NCBI RefSeq assembly: GCF_904848165.1
Contig: NZ_LR884459.1
Span: forward strand, 2,046,001-2,110,000
Length of the DNA: 64,000 nucleotides
Origin: Psychrobacter arenosus
GTDB taxonomy: Bacteria > Pseudomonadota > Gammaproteobacteria > Pseudomonadales > Moraxellaceae
Direction of reading: 5' to 3'
The position numbers and the translations under genes were made by a program. The notes under the pieces are model-generated. The model worked only from the letters and a program-made list of their open reading frames with translations, did not search any database and was not told where the DNA came from. Shown one piece after another: positions 55,309 to 64,000 of this stretch (positions are counted from its first letter, which is position 1; each line of letters begins with the position of its first letter).

Positions 55309-55842
55309 ATGACTCAGTTAAAGCAGCGTTTTTTGGCAGCAGGTGTGATGCTCTCGCTATCATTAGGCGCCTTGGCGACCCCCGAAATTGGCGAATTTGC
55401 GAGTAGTAATGCAGTGGCAACCGAAGTAGTGACGTTAAGTATTTATGAAGACTGTGTACAAGCGCTCGAAACCCCAGGAGGACAGTTAGCTAGCCTTAGA
55501 GAAGAAGGCTTGATTAACTCGTCAGCAGACATTGACACTATCTGTGCTTGCGCTTCCGATACGATACTAACGTCGCTAGCCAGTGAGTCATCAACAAAAG
55601 CGGCAAAAGCGGCAACCCAAAAAGGTATGGCGCAATGCCTAGCCCCTTATGTGGGCCGCGCTGCTCAGACCATGTGCTTAACTGCGCGTGATAACGGCAG
55701 CAATACGATGTCGGTTGCACAGTGCGAATGTTTTGGCGCACAAGTTGACCTAAGGGTGAACAGCCATCCGCTGAGTTTCTTAACCCATCCTGGTAATTTT
55801 GTGAAATCTGCCGGCCTATATTGCGAAAGGACGGTACGCTAA
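55309..55842 (+). CDS. Exported cysteine-containing hypothetical protein
   Basis: A 177-residue protein with a signal peptide (MLSLSLGALATP). The mature part has seven cysteines arranged as single and paired residues (IYEDC, ICAC, QCLA, MCLT, QCEC, YCE), suggesting disulphide bonds. Helical between them. Family not recognised. Confidence 0.55.
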   Translation: MTQLKQRFLAAGVMLSLSLGALATPEIGEFASSNAVATEVVTLSIYEDCVQALETPGGQLASLREEGLINSSADIDTICACASDTILTSLASESSTKAAKAATQKGMAQCLAPYVGRAAQTMCLTARDNGSNTMSVAQCECFGAQVDLRVNSHPLSFLTHPGNFVKSAGLYCERTVR

Positions 55843-55906
55843 TAGCGATCGCCCTTTTATAGATAGCAATTATTGAATCCAGTTTAGCTAACGGCTACTG
55901 TCTGAG

Positions 55907-57229
55907 TTAGCCTTGCGCATAAAGTTCGCGTACCACTTCCCCAATCGCTTTAATCCCATTCACTAAAGTCTTTTCATCCGCGGCAATGCTCATGCGGATA
56001 CACTCGTGTGCGTGGGGGTAATCTTCGATATCAAGACCAGGGAAGAAATGCTCACTGGGCACGATGAGGGTATTTTTAGCTTTTAGGCGTTCGTATAATT
56101 CGGTCGTTGAGATGGGTAAGTCTTTAAACCACAACCACAAGAAAATCGCACCTTCGGGTTTATGAATCCGCATTGGAGTCTCACCCATAGCTTCTTTTAA
56201 CAGCGCCACCGCACGTTTGGCTTTTTTGGCATAAAAAGGTTGAATGGTCTCATCGCACAATTGCTTGAGTGTATCGTCTTCCACTAGCGGCTTGGCGATA
56301 GCGGCACCAAAACGAGTAGGCGCTAAGTTCACTACCGCATTCATAGCACTCACAGCGCTAATCACTTCTGGGCGCGCTACGATAATCCCAGTGCGCACAC
56401 CGGGTAAACCGATTTTCGATAGGCTAAAGCAAAGAATGGTATTGCTGTCCCATTTAAGATTGACGTCAGGGTAGATGATATTGGGGAAAGGTGCGCCGTA
56501 AGCGTTATCGATAATGAGCGGCACATCATACTGTTTAGCAATATCCGCTAGGGTCGCCATCTCTTCATCTGTCAGAACGTTACCGGTAGGATTAGTCGGA
56601 CGGGAGCAGCAAATAGCCCCGATACGGCCTTCTTTTAGATCCGCTAAATCACGCAACGCTTCAAAGTCGACGCTGTATTTATAAAACCCGGCCTCGCCTT
56701 CATGGGTCACTTCTTCGATATGCGGCTTGATCGCCACGAAATGCTTACCATCGATTTGCACATCGCTATAGCCAATATATTCTGGCGCTAATGGCAATAA
56801 GATGGATTTATTGATGGACTCTTGAGCGCCGTTATTGTCAGCCGTCTCGCTAGCAAACGCACCACCGAATAAATTAAACAGATAAAAGAAGGCGTTTTGC
56901 GAGCCATTGGTCAGCGCAATATTATCGCTAGTTAGATTCCAATCGTAATGACGATTAAAGAAATCGACTAAGGCTGCGATAAAGCTGCTATCCCCTTGAG
57001 GGTTCGAGTAATTCACCATGCTGTCTAAGGCGCCACTGTCGAAAGCGTCTTTACCAAGTGATTGATAAGTGGTCAAAAAGATCTCATTCACCGCATCAAT
57101 ACGCGCCGGGTTACCACCACCGAGCATATTGACCGGTTCTGGGCTTTTTAGCGCGTCGCCTAGGTCATCCATAAGCTGGGAGATGCCGGTAGTTTCAGTA
57201 AATTGCTGACCAAATTTCGAAAACTTCAT
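55907..57229 (-). CDS. avtA: Valine-pyruvate aminotransferase
   Basis: A 440-residue fold-type I PLP aminotransferase. VNMLGGGNPARI near the start is typical of AvtA; the PLP-binding lysine is in SLSKIGLPGVRTG, with DNAYGAPFPNI upstream. It interconverts valine/alanine with 2-oxoisovalerate/pyruvate. Single gene. Confidence 0.92.
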   Translation of the reverse strand: MKFSKFGQQFTETTGISQLMDDLGDALKSPEPVNMLGGGNPARIDAVNEIFLTTYQSLGKDAFDSGALDSMVNYSNPQGDSSFIAALVDFFNRHYDWNLTSDNIALTNGSQNAFFYLFNLFGGAFASETADNNGAQESINKSILLPLAPEYIGYSDVQIDGKHFVAIKPHIEEVTHEGEAGFYKYSVDFEALRDLADLKEGRIGAICCSRPTNPTGNVLTDEEMATLADIAKQYDVPLIIDNAYGAPFPNIIYPDVNLKWDSNTILCFSLSKIGLPGVRTGIIVARPEVISAVSAMNAVVNLAPTRFGAAIAKPLVEDDTLKQLCDETIQPFYAKKAKRAVALLKEAMGETPMRIHKPEGAIFLWLWFKDLPISTTELYERLKAKNTLIVPSEHFFPGLDIEDYPHAHECIRMSIAADEKTLVNGIKAIGEVVRELYAQG

Positions 57230-57428
57230 AGGGTGTCCTTTATTCTTATCGAAGCAAAAGATTTTAATGATGGCAGCAGTATAGCAAACCTAGTTTCGAT
57301 AAATGAGGGCTCAGCCATAAATCACAGGCTTTTTAGTGAAAAGTTTCTAGTGAAAAACTGCTAAAGCTATAAATTGCTAAAGCCCTAGTTTCTAGAGCTC
57401 TAGTTTTCTATAACTTTAGGTCATTACC

Positions 57429-58682
57429 TTATTGAGCCGGTTTGCCGTCGATCATAATAGGTCGGCTGGCGAGCCAAGCCACCCCCACGTTAATCACCAT
57501 CAAGACTAAGATTAACAGCAGCGGCGTATCCCAATTGCCCGCGCGCTCATGCAGCCAACCGGTCATTACTGGTCCTAAGAAGGCGATGAGATAGGCGATG
57601 GTCTGTACCATACCCGACAATTTACTGGCTTGATGCGGCGTATAAGTACGTAAGGAAAACAGCATGATCGACATAGTGAAAATACCGGCACAACCAAGCC
57701 CCATACTGCCGGACCAGAGCCAAGCTAGCGAGTTGGGCAGATAGGCAATACCCACGGCTCCGATGACGTTAAAAGAGGCAGCGACTACCGCTACTTTTTG
57801 GATAGAGACCCCACGACGGATGAGCCAGGTCATACTGATAATAGCGGCCGGTCCCATCAATTGGAAGACAGATGCCATTTGCCCAGCAGCCACTTGGTCG
57901 AGCCCTTTATCCGCCCAAATTGAGGGTAGGAAACTGGCGACAGTATAGAACATGAGCGACTGCAAGCCCATAAAGACCGCCAATTGCCAAGCTAAAGCAG
58001 AGCGCCAAATCGAAGCGTCTTCATCGACTGAAGTATCGAGCGTATTAGGTAGGCGGTGCGACGAGCCCAACTTGACCCGTAAAAGTATCCAAAAAATAAT
58101 AGCGAAGATACCCAAAATAGCCCAACCACCTAGCGCCAACTGCCAGCCAAAGGTAGTTGTTAAAGGATAAATGACCCCTGCTACCATGCCCGCGACTACG
58201 GTCATCGTTAAGCTGAATAACCCCGTAATTAACGGAATATTATTGGGAGTGCGCTGTTTGATAATCGGAGCGGCTAAGGTATTAGCAAAGCCAATAGCTA
58301 ACGATAACATCATGGTACCGATGAGAAATCCAGTCCAGGTGTCCCAGACTGAGCGCAGGATAATGCCTGAGGTCAATAGCGCAATCATAGTAATGAGCGT
58401 GTTTTCTAGCCCAAAGCGTTTGCCTATAGAGGGGGAGATAAGCGCTCCTAAAGCAAACATCAGCATAGGAATGGCACCGAGCCAGCCAATTTGCACTTCA
58501 GATATGTTTAGCGAGTCTTGGATAACCGGGGCAATGGAGCCTAGCGCCACGATAGGGGAGCGCATATTGGCAGATAACAACATGATGGCAATTAATACTA
58601 GCCAAAAGGTCGAGCGCGGCGTTTGCGTCCGCAAAGAAGGCGTGGTCGCCTTAGGAGAAGAAGTCGATGAAGATAGAGACAT
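57429..58682 (-). CDS. MFS transporter, CynX/NimT family
   Basis: A 417-residue protein with 12 predicted helices. ANMRSPIVALGSIAPVIQD at helix 1 resembles the CynX-type signature. The start ATG at 58682 (MSLSSSTSS) is preferred to a GTG at 58691. Substrate unknown. A 189-codon open frame on the other strand is a shadow. Confidence 0.82.
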   Translation of the reverse strand: MSLSSSTSSPKATTPSLRTQTPRSTFWLVLIAIMLLSANMRSPIVALGSIAPVIQDSLNISEVQIGWLGAIPMLMFALGALISPSIGKRFGLENTLITMIALLTSGIILRSVWDTWTGFLIGTMMLSLAIGFANTLAAPIIKQRTPNNIPLITGLFSLTMTVVAGMVAGVIYPLTTTFGWQLALGGWAILGIFAIIFWILLRVKLGSSHRLPNTLDTSVDEDASIWRSALAWQLAVFMGLQSLMFYTVASFLPSIWADKGLDQVAAGQMASVFQLMGPAAIISMTWLIRRGVSIQKVAVVAASFNVIGAVGIAYLPNSLAWLWSGSMGLGCAGIFTMSIMLFSLRTYTPHQASKLSGMVQTIAYLIAFLGPVMTGWLHERAGNWDTPLLLILVLMVINVGVAWLASRPIMIDGKPAQ

Positions 58683-58779
58683 AGCAATCACTATAGATAA
58701 ATATCGTGTCAGTTCAGACAGAGCAAAAGGCAGCGATTAGCCGAGAGCTCGCCGTACGGTGACACTTTTGGTTTCAGTA

Positions 58780-58808
58780 AAAAGCCACCCCTTAGACGGT
58801 GATGGCTT
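58780..58808 (-). terminator. Terminator after nqrM
   Basis: AAGCCACC and GGTGATGGCTT arms; on the minus strand the hairpin is followed by five Ts. It lies 170 bases past the nqrM stop. Confidence 0.65.
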
Positions 58809-58974
58809 AGATAGTTTTTCAAGAAAGAGGTCTTACTAAGATAACGCTTGAATTTTATTATTTGCTTCCGTGGCTTGCCGCATGGCGACTAAGGGGAGGG
58901 CGGGGGATGGATACAATTTGATTATCATAAGTAATATCTAATACTTAGTGTTTATCAATAGTTCTTTTATAGCA

Positions 58975-59229
58975 TTAAACGACCGGTTTGCCTAGCTGTT
59001 TTGCCTTTTCGGCATTGTATTCTGCCTTTTGGCTATCGGTGCTATTGTCACACTTGTTGGGGTCATCGCCACAGAACTGACAGAGCTCATCGCCCATCAA
59101 GTTGGCCACGCGCCCACAAGAGCCGCGTAAGGGTTCTTTCTTAATCATAAAGCCAATGCCCATGAATAAAAAGAACAGGACAAACACGCCAAAGGTAACA
59201 GCAAACATAGGAATAAGTTGGGTAAGCAT
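58975..59229 (-). CDS. nqrM: Na+-NQR maturation factor NqrM
   Basis: An 84-residue protein with one TM helix and the four-cysteine motif GSCGRV...CQFCGDDPNKC, which matches NqrM (DUF539). NqrM delivers iron for the NqrD/NqrE cluster. It lies 159 bases after apbE, which provides FMN to NqrB and NqrC, supporting the assignment. Confidence 0.92.
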   Translation of the reverse strand: MLTQLIPMFAVTFGVFVLFFLFMGIGFMIKKEPLRGSCGRVANLMGDELCQFCGDDPNKCDNSTDSQKAEYNAEKAKQLGKPVV

Positions 59230-59388
59230 AAGGGCACCTCATCGCTAAAATAGCGCTAGAAAATAACAGCAGAGACTAAAATGACTAGGAGAAACCTAAA
59301 GGACGCCTGTCGCTGCAATGCCCTTATTATAGCAAATCCACCCTAACATCACATGCCGCAGTGAGTAACTGGCTGACGGCAATAACCG

Positions 59389-60501
59389 CTACTTGCTGGT
59401 TTTAGTCCCTCTAAAAGCTTGCATAGCCGGTGTCTCTACCACTTCCCAATCGTCTAGAGTTTTAGCGGCTTCACCAGCGGGCAGGCGTGATACTACAAAG
59501 AGCGCTGCAATATTCTGTTGATCCGCAACCTTTAAAGCCTGCTCATAAGGCATAGCGGTTAGCGCTGTTGCCCAAGCATCAGCTAAAGCGACTGAGTTAG
59601 CCGCTACGGTCACCGAAGGCACTCCATTCACGACCGGCACCCCTTTAATAGGGTCAATAGTGTGGCTGTAGCTTACCCCATTAAATATCACGTGGTTGCG
59701 GTAATTGCCGGAAGTAGCAATATGCATGTGGTCTTGTTGTTTAGAGGTACGCGAAGGTTGGCGGACAACGGCGATAGGTTTACGGCTATTGACAGTACTG
59801 TCAGACAGCGGAGCATCGATGGCGATTTGCCAAGGCTTGCTTTGCTCATTCACGCCTGAGGTCGCCACTTCACCACCAATTTCTACCATATAATTATTAA
59901 TTTGATACTCTCTAGCGAGCACATCTGCAATGGCATCGACGCCATACCCTTTAGCGATAGCAGAGAAATCTAACTCAACGCCAGGTTTGGTTTTACTGAG
60001 GGAGTCGCCGCTTAACTGCACACTGTCAAAATCGATCAGCGCTTTGGCTTTCGCGATATCTGTTTCTGATGGCGGGCTTTGCAATTTGTCGACGCTAAGT
60101 TTGCCGCCAAATCCCCAAGTTTCGATTAAAGGCATCACCGTCGGATCAAAAGCCCCTTGCGATGCTTTATAGACCTCTTTGGACATGGTTAGTACGCTAA
60201 TAAAATCTGGGTCTAAAGGTAACGCTTGACCAGGGGGCAGTAAATTAAATTTAGTAATTAATGAGTTGTCTTGATAAGTCGACATACTGTCATTGATCTG
60301 CACTAGCCGCTCGTCCACCTTCGCCTGAATCGTTTCAGCATCGACAGCGGCACTTTGGTCATAGCGGATATGGTAGCTCGTGCCCATAGTTTCTCCCTCA
60401 ATATAGCCGTATTGCGGAGACTGCTGCTGGCAGGCACTCAGGGTAACTAAACTTAGACCACAGAAACTGGCCATAATGCCGATTTGAGACAGCGTTTTCA
60501 T
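59389..60501 (-). CDS. apbE: FAD:protein FMN transferase
   Basis: A 370-residue lipoprotein (lipobox LVTLSAC). The ApbE domain has EGETMGTSYHIRY, MSTYQDNSLITKFN, DFSAIAKGYGVD and SHTIDPIKGVPV, where flavin and metal bind. It attaches FMN to threonines of NqrB and NqrC. In line with the nqr genes and nqrM; an SDR gene lies between it and nqrF. Confidence 0.95.
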   Translation of the reverse strand: MKTLSQIGIMASFCGLSLVTLSACQQQSPQYGYIEGETMGTSYHIRYDQSAAVDAETIQAKVDERLVQINDSMSTYQDNSLITKFNLLPPGQALPLDPDFISVLTMSKEVYKASQGAFDPTVMPLIETWGFGGKLSVDKLQSPPSETDIAKAKALIDFDSVQLSGDSLSKTKPGVELDFSAIAKGYGVDAIADVLAREYQINNYMVEIGGEVATSGVNEQSKPWQIAIDAPLSDSTVNSRKPIAVVRQPSRTSKQQDHMHIATSGNYRNHVIFNGVSYSHTIDPIKGVPVVNGVPSVTVAANSVALADAWATALTAMPYEQALKVADQQNIAALFVVSRLPAGEAAKTLDDWEVVETPAMQAFRGTKTSK

Positions 60502-60610
60502 AATAATCCTATCGAGACGGTTATTAGCAGCGAAGTGCTATAAAAAAATACTCTAGATAAATAAGGGCTAGTAGCCACCAGTTCGTACTAGCTAATAAAA
60601 ACCAGCTAAT

Positions 60611-60637
60611 AAAAAAGAGCATCGTTAGCGATACTCT
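60611..60637 (-). terminator. Terminator after the SDR gene
   Basis: GAGCATCG-TTAG-CGATACTC with an A-run to the left, so Ts follow on the minus strand. Confidence 0.8.
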
Positions 60638-60731
60638 TTCTCTATTTTAACAAATTAACGCTGATAAGTTGTGACCTAGCGGCTCAATACTGAAGTAGCG
60701 TGGCGAGCTTACTATATGCCAACAGTCGCCA

Positions 60732-61532
60732 CTATTTAACAGTGGCTTGGCGAATCATAGTATAGACCTTAGCAGGCGACACTTTATTAATAGTCAGCGC
60801 CATTTTTTCTTTGGCACCGGCAGTGACGATATATTCTTCCCCTTTGCCTAAAGCTTTAGCGACTTGCTTAGCACAGGCTGTAGCTGTCATGCCTTGGTTA
60901 GTGGTATCGTCCATCGTCCCTTGAGTAGAGCCGTCACCCGTTAGCGCATTAATGGAAACATTGGTTTGAATAAAGCCGGGAAAGATAGTGGCGACTTCAA
61001 TCCCTTGATCATACAATTCCGCGCGTAAGCTGTTTGCCCATAAATGTAGAGCCGCTTTCGCCGCACTATAAGCTCCGCGATATTGCGTCCCCAATAGACC
61101 GGCGACACTCGAGACCATGACAATTTTACCACCGCCTTGTGCCAACATCGCAGGTAGGACCAAACGAGTTAGGCGGGTCTGCGCAAAATAATCGACTTCC
61201 ATCAATTGGCGTTCGACTTCTTCTGTGGTTTCCATAATGAGCGAGCGCTGGCTAATACCGGCATTATTAATTAACCAATCAATGCGACCGGCTTGCGCTC
61301 TAGCGCTTTGATAAGCCGCTTTCGCTTGCTCAGCGTCACTAATGTCAAAAGGGACGATCATATGACGTTTGGGTTTTTTGCAGCGTTTGCGCACCGCCTC
61401 CAATTTATCTTCATTGCGGCCGCTTAAGATAACGGCTGCCCCGCGTCTAGCAAACTCTATTGCTAAGGCCTCACCAATACCGCTAGAAGCGCCAGTTACC
61501 CAAATGACGAGATCTTTATATTTGGTTTTCAT
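60732..61532 (-). CDS. SDR family NAD(P)-dependent oxidoreductase
   Basis: A 266-residue classical short-chain dehydrogenase. WVTGASSGIGEALA is the nucleotide loop, NNAGIS follows, and the catalytic set is S (MVSSVAG), Y-x-x-x-K (YSAAKAAL). The ATG at 61532 has AAGGA before it; the open frame to 61616 runs over the nqr terminator and is rejected. Substrate unknown. Not part of the nqr operon, since terminators lie on both sides. Confidence 0.9.
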   Translation of the reverse strand: MKTKYKDLVIWVTGASSGIGEALAIEFARRGAAVILSGRNEDKLEAVRKRCKKPKRHMIVPFDISDAEQAKAAYQSARAQAGRIDWLINNAGISQRSLIMETTEEVERQLMEVDYFAQTRLTRLVLPAMLAQGGGKIVMVSSVAGLLGTQYRGAYSAAKAALHLWANSLRAELYDQGIEVATIFPGFIQTNVSINALTGDGSTQGTMDDTTNQGMTATACAKQVAKALGKGEEYIVTAGAKEKMALTINKVSPAKVYTMIRQATVK

Positions 61533-61576
61533 AAGAATCCTTTCTTGCCTAATTAAAATTGTGAAATCACTACCAT

Positions 61577-61607
61577 AAAAAAAGAGCACCCCTAGGATGC
61601 CCTTTTT
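61577..61607 (-). terminator. Terminator of the nqr operon
   Basis: GGGCATCC-TAGG-GGTGCTC (minus strand) followed by seven Ts, 65 bases after nqrF. Confidence 0.9.
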
Positions 61608-61671
61608 TATTATCAATGCAAATACTAATAATGTTGCTTAGCCATTAAAGACTCTTAACTGCCAAATGCTC

Positions 61672-62907
61672 TTAACCACCAAAGTCATCGAGTAAGATGT
61701 TTTCATCTTCCACACCCAACTTATGCAGCATGTCGATGACCGCGGCATTCATCACCGGTGGCCCACACATGTAGTATTCACAATCTTCTGGGTTAGGATG
61801 GTTTTTGAGGTACTCTTCCAGCAAGACGTTATGGATAAAGCCGGTGTAACCGTCCCAGTTGTCTTCATCCGACGGATCAGATAACGCCACATGCCACTCA
61901 AAGTTATCAAACTCTTCAGCCAGTTGGTCGTAATCTTCTACATAGAACATTTCACGCACAGAGCGCGCACCATACCAGAAGCTAATTTTACGTTTTGAGC
62001 TCAGACGTTTTAGCTGATCGAAAATGTGCGAACGCATCGGCGCCATACCAGCACCACCACCGATGAAGATCATCTCCGCTTCAGTGTCTTTGGCGAAGAA
62101 CTCCCCATAAGGGCCTGATACTGTGACCTTATCGCCAGGCACTAAGCTAAATACCCAAGAGGACATTTTACCCGGTGGGATACCATCTGGACCGCGGGGT
62201 GGGGGACTAGCAATACGAATGTTAAATTTAATGATGCCTTTTTCGTCAGGGTAATTGGCCATTGAGTAGGCACGAATGACGGGCTCATCCACTTTAGAAA
62301 CGTATTTAAACAGACCAAATTGTTCCCAGTCACCGAGGTACTCTTCGTCGACTTTGAAATCTTTATAATGCACTTCGTGCGGCGGCGCTTCCAACTGTAC
62401 ATAACCACCAGCGCGGAAGTTGACTTCTTCGCCATCAGGAATCTTGAGCACCAATTCTTTAATGAAAGTAGCAACGTTGTTATTGGAGACAACCTCACAT
62501 TCCCACTTTTGCACATCAAAGAATTCAGGGTCAATCTCGATTTTCATATCTTGCTTGACGGCCACCTGGCACGCCAAACGCATGTTATCTCGAATCTCAC
62601 CTTGAGTGAAATGGCCTTCTTCGGTCGGCAAAATTGAGCCGCCCCCTTCAATAACGCGGCAGCGGCACTGCGCGCACGTTCCACCGCCACCACAGGCAGA
62701 AGACAGAAATATTCCTTCATTAGCAAGCGTCTGTAGCAGTTTACCACCGGCAGGCGTCACCACATCATTATCGGCATTGTCATTGATATGAATGGTGACA
62801 TCACCTGAGCTGACCAATCGTGAGCGAGCAGCCAAAATAATGGCTACCAAGCTCATAATGATCAAGGTAAACATGGCGACGCCACCAATTGCCGTAGCAT
62901 AATCCAT
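61672..62907 (-). CDS. nqrF: Na+-NQR subunit F (NADH-oxidising)
   Basis: A 411-residue protein: N-terminal TM helix, 2Fe-2S ferredoxin domain ([14 protein letters not shown], then LACQ), FAD-binding domain ([10 protein letters not shown]) and NAD-binding domain ([25 protein letters not shown]). It takes electrons from NADH and passes them to the rest of the sodium pump. Last gene of the operon. Confidence 0.97.
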   Translation of the reverse strand: MDYATAIGGVAMFTLIIMSLVAIILAARSRLVSSGDVTIHINDNADNDVVTPAGGKLLQTLANEGIFLSSACGGGGTCAQCRCRVIEGGGSILPTEEGHFTQGEIRDNMRLACQVAVKQDMKIEIDPEFFDVQKWECEVVSNNNVATFIKELVLKIPDGEEVNFRAGGYVQLEAPPHEVHYKDFKVDEEYLGDWEQFGLFKYVSKVDEPVIRAYSMANYPDEKGIIKFNIRIASPPPRGPDGIPPGKMSSWVFSLVPGDKVTVSGPYGEFFAKDTEAEMIFIGGGAGMAPMRSHIFDQLKRLSSKRKISFWYGARSVREMFYVEDYDQLAEEFDNFEWHVALSDPSDEDNWDGYTGFIHNVLLEEYLKNHPNPEDCEYYMCGPPVMNAAVIDMLHKLGVEDENILLDDFGG

Positions 62908-62995
62908 GAGCAGGATCCTTAATCTAGGGTCACAAGGGCGACATCATTGCCCCATGACCGTACAAATGAGTTGAATGGCTATTTAGGTCCATCCT

Positions 62996-63604
62996 TTAAA
63001 TAGACATACCACCGAATGACATAAAGCCCAGTGACATCAAGCCAACCGTAATAAAGGTAATACCTAAACCGCGGAGTGGGGCAGGGATGTCTGAGTATTT
63101 AAGCTTCTCTCTGATACCCGCCAAAGTGGCGATAGCGAGTGCCCAACCAAAACCAGCACCGACGCCATAAACGACCGATTCAGTGAAGTTATAGTCACGC
63201 TCTACCATGAACAGTACGCCACCTAAAATGGCACAGTTGACCGTAATCAAAGGTAGGAATACGCCTAGGGCGTTATAGAGGCTTGGGACAAACTTATCCA
63301 AAAACATTTCTAGGATTTGGACAGTTGCCGCGATAAGACCGATATAACTAAGCAGACCTAAGAAACTCAAATCGATGTCAGGGAAACCGGCCCAAGCCAA
63401 CGCGCCATCTTTTAGGATGAACTGGAATAGCAGGTTGTTCAGCGGTACGGTAATGCCCATAACGACGACGACGGCGACGCCTAGACCAATAGCGGTCGAG
63501 ACTTTTTTGGAGACCGCCAAAAAGGTACACATGCCCAAGAAATAGGCCAAAGCCATGTTTTCAATAAAGACAGAGGTGATGAAAAGACTAAGATAGTGAC
63601 CCAT
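62996..63604 (-). CDS. nqrE: Na+-NQR subunit E
   Basis: A 202-residue, six-helix membrane protein. [20 protein letters not shown] and [13 protein letters not shown]-like [11 protein letters not shown] are the typical cysteine-bearing segments that hold the iron centre with NqrD. Starts at the base after which nqrD ends (overlap of one base), and is 88 bases before nqrF. Confidence 0.97.
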   Translation of the reverse strand: MGHYLSLFITSVFIENMALAYFLGMCTFLAVSKKVSTAIGLGVAVVVVMGITVPLNNLLFQFILKDGALAWAGFPDIDLSFLGLLSYIGLIAATVQILEMFLDKFVPSLYNALGVFLPLITVNCAILGGVLFMVERDYNFTESVVYGVGAGFGWALAIATLAGIREKLKYSDIPAPLRGLGITFITVGLMSLGFMSFGGMSI

Positions 63605-64000
63605 TAGTGACCTCCTCCATGTGCCATGCCTTTCGACTGTGGCTTCATTACATATTCAGGAGCTTCCACTTGCTCAGGCTTCCAGATACGAATGATGGTG
63701 ACAAATAAGGCGATAATAAAGAATGCTGAAGGTGGCAATAGCAGCAGACCATTCGGCACATACCAACCCCCCTCAGTGACGGGCTGTAAGATGGTCATAC
63801 CGAACCAAGTGCCGTTGCCTAAAATCTCACGGATAGTGGCGACGAATAACAATACGGCAGAATAGCCCAAACCGTTACCGATACCATCCATAAAGCTTGG
63901 GATTGGCGGGTTGCTCATAGCAAAGGCTTCAGCGCGGCCCATAACGATACAGTTGGTGATGATCAAACCAACGAAGACCGACAAGCCCTTACTGACGTCA
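63604..64000 (-). CDS. nqrD: Na+-NQR subunit D, C-terminal part (truncated by window end)
   Basis: The open frame runs off the window end; the visible 132 residues begin [20 protein letters not shown] and end with [23 protein letters not shown] carries the conserved cysteine and arginine. NqrD pairs with NqrE to bind an iron centre inside the membrane. The rest of the operon (nqrA-C) is outside the window. Confidence 0.97.
   Translation of the reverse strand, partial: DVSKGLSVFVGLIITNCIVMGRAEAFAMSNPPIPSFMDGIGNGLGYSAVLLFVATIREILGNGTWFGMTILQPVTEGGWYVPNGLLLLPPSAFFIIALFVTIIRIWKPEQVEAPEYVMKPQSKGMAHGGGH

Noticed and set aside
58171-58740. A 189-codon open frame antisense to the MFS gene
   Set aside because: Shadow of a hydrophobic gene on the other strand; composition and lack of motifs do not support it.
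61533-61616. N-terminal extension of the SDR gene
   Set aside because: It would read through the nqr terminator; the ATG at 61532 has a good ribosome site and begins the normal SDR fold.

Overview
The window looks like chromosomal DNA of a gammaproteobacterium of the Moraxellaceae, most likely Psychrobacter. This is inferred from the protein sequences, the nqr/apbE/nqrM, grpE-dnaK and bioF-bioC arrangements, moderate base composition and a comM gene used as an island site. No 16S gene is present, so the genus is an inference.

Layout. 1-18 kb is ordinary core: the end of a fatty acid desaturase, a membrane protein, a metallophosphoesterase, an HSL-type esterase, grpE and dnaK (with a structured leader RNA), bioF-bioC, three tandem paralogous outer-membrane barrels with duplicated upstream blocks and terminators, nfeD plus a stomatin-like gene, a phytase-like esterase, hemN and hchA.

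18.5-37.1 kb is comM split by a complete Tn7-like transposon of 16,984 bp (19466-36449). The element has matching termini (TGTCAATTCCAACAAT), internal TnsB-type repeats and a 5-bp target duplication GAGGG. Right-end genes are tnsA, tnsB, tnsC, a tniQ and a zinc-finger-rich tniE/tnsF-like gene, all overlapping. A TnsE homologue lies just inside the opposite end, followed by the C-terminal part of a second TnsE and an hsdM remnant. Cargo: a TauD-like oxygenase translationally coupled to a HEPN plus zinc-ribbon protein and a HEAT-like protein, then a DUF5677-like protein (candidate defence cassette); then a MarR regulator with a clear palindromic operator, an EamA exporter, an Frm2-type nitroreductase and an MFS transporter (stress/efflux cassette); then a truncated gene. 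The cargo is more AT-rich than its surroundings.

37-50 kb: fhs, a 92-bp tandem repeat array, gph, a DUF4385 gene, a DUF1778/GNAT toxin-antitoxin pair with an operator palindrome next to tRNA-Phe, hisB and hisH separated by a small SUKH immunity-type cluster (one member broken by an amber codon), DUF1203, an AraC-alkyltransferase fusion, an LprI-like protein, and a RAYT transposase with its REP palindromes.

50-64 kb: an ABC exporter pair (ybbA/ybbP-like) with tesA, a small Cys-rich secreted protein, avtA, a CynX-type MFS transporter, and the minus-strand run nqrD-nqrE-nqrF, an SDR gene, apbE and nqrM: the Na+-pumping NADH:quinone oxidoreductase with its flavin-insertion and maturation factors.

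The parts most worth a second look are the comM transposon (TnsE at the far end, a TnsE fragment, the oxygenase-HEPN cassette), the dnaK leader, the 92-bp repeats and the broken SUKH cluster.
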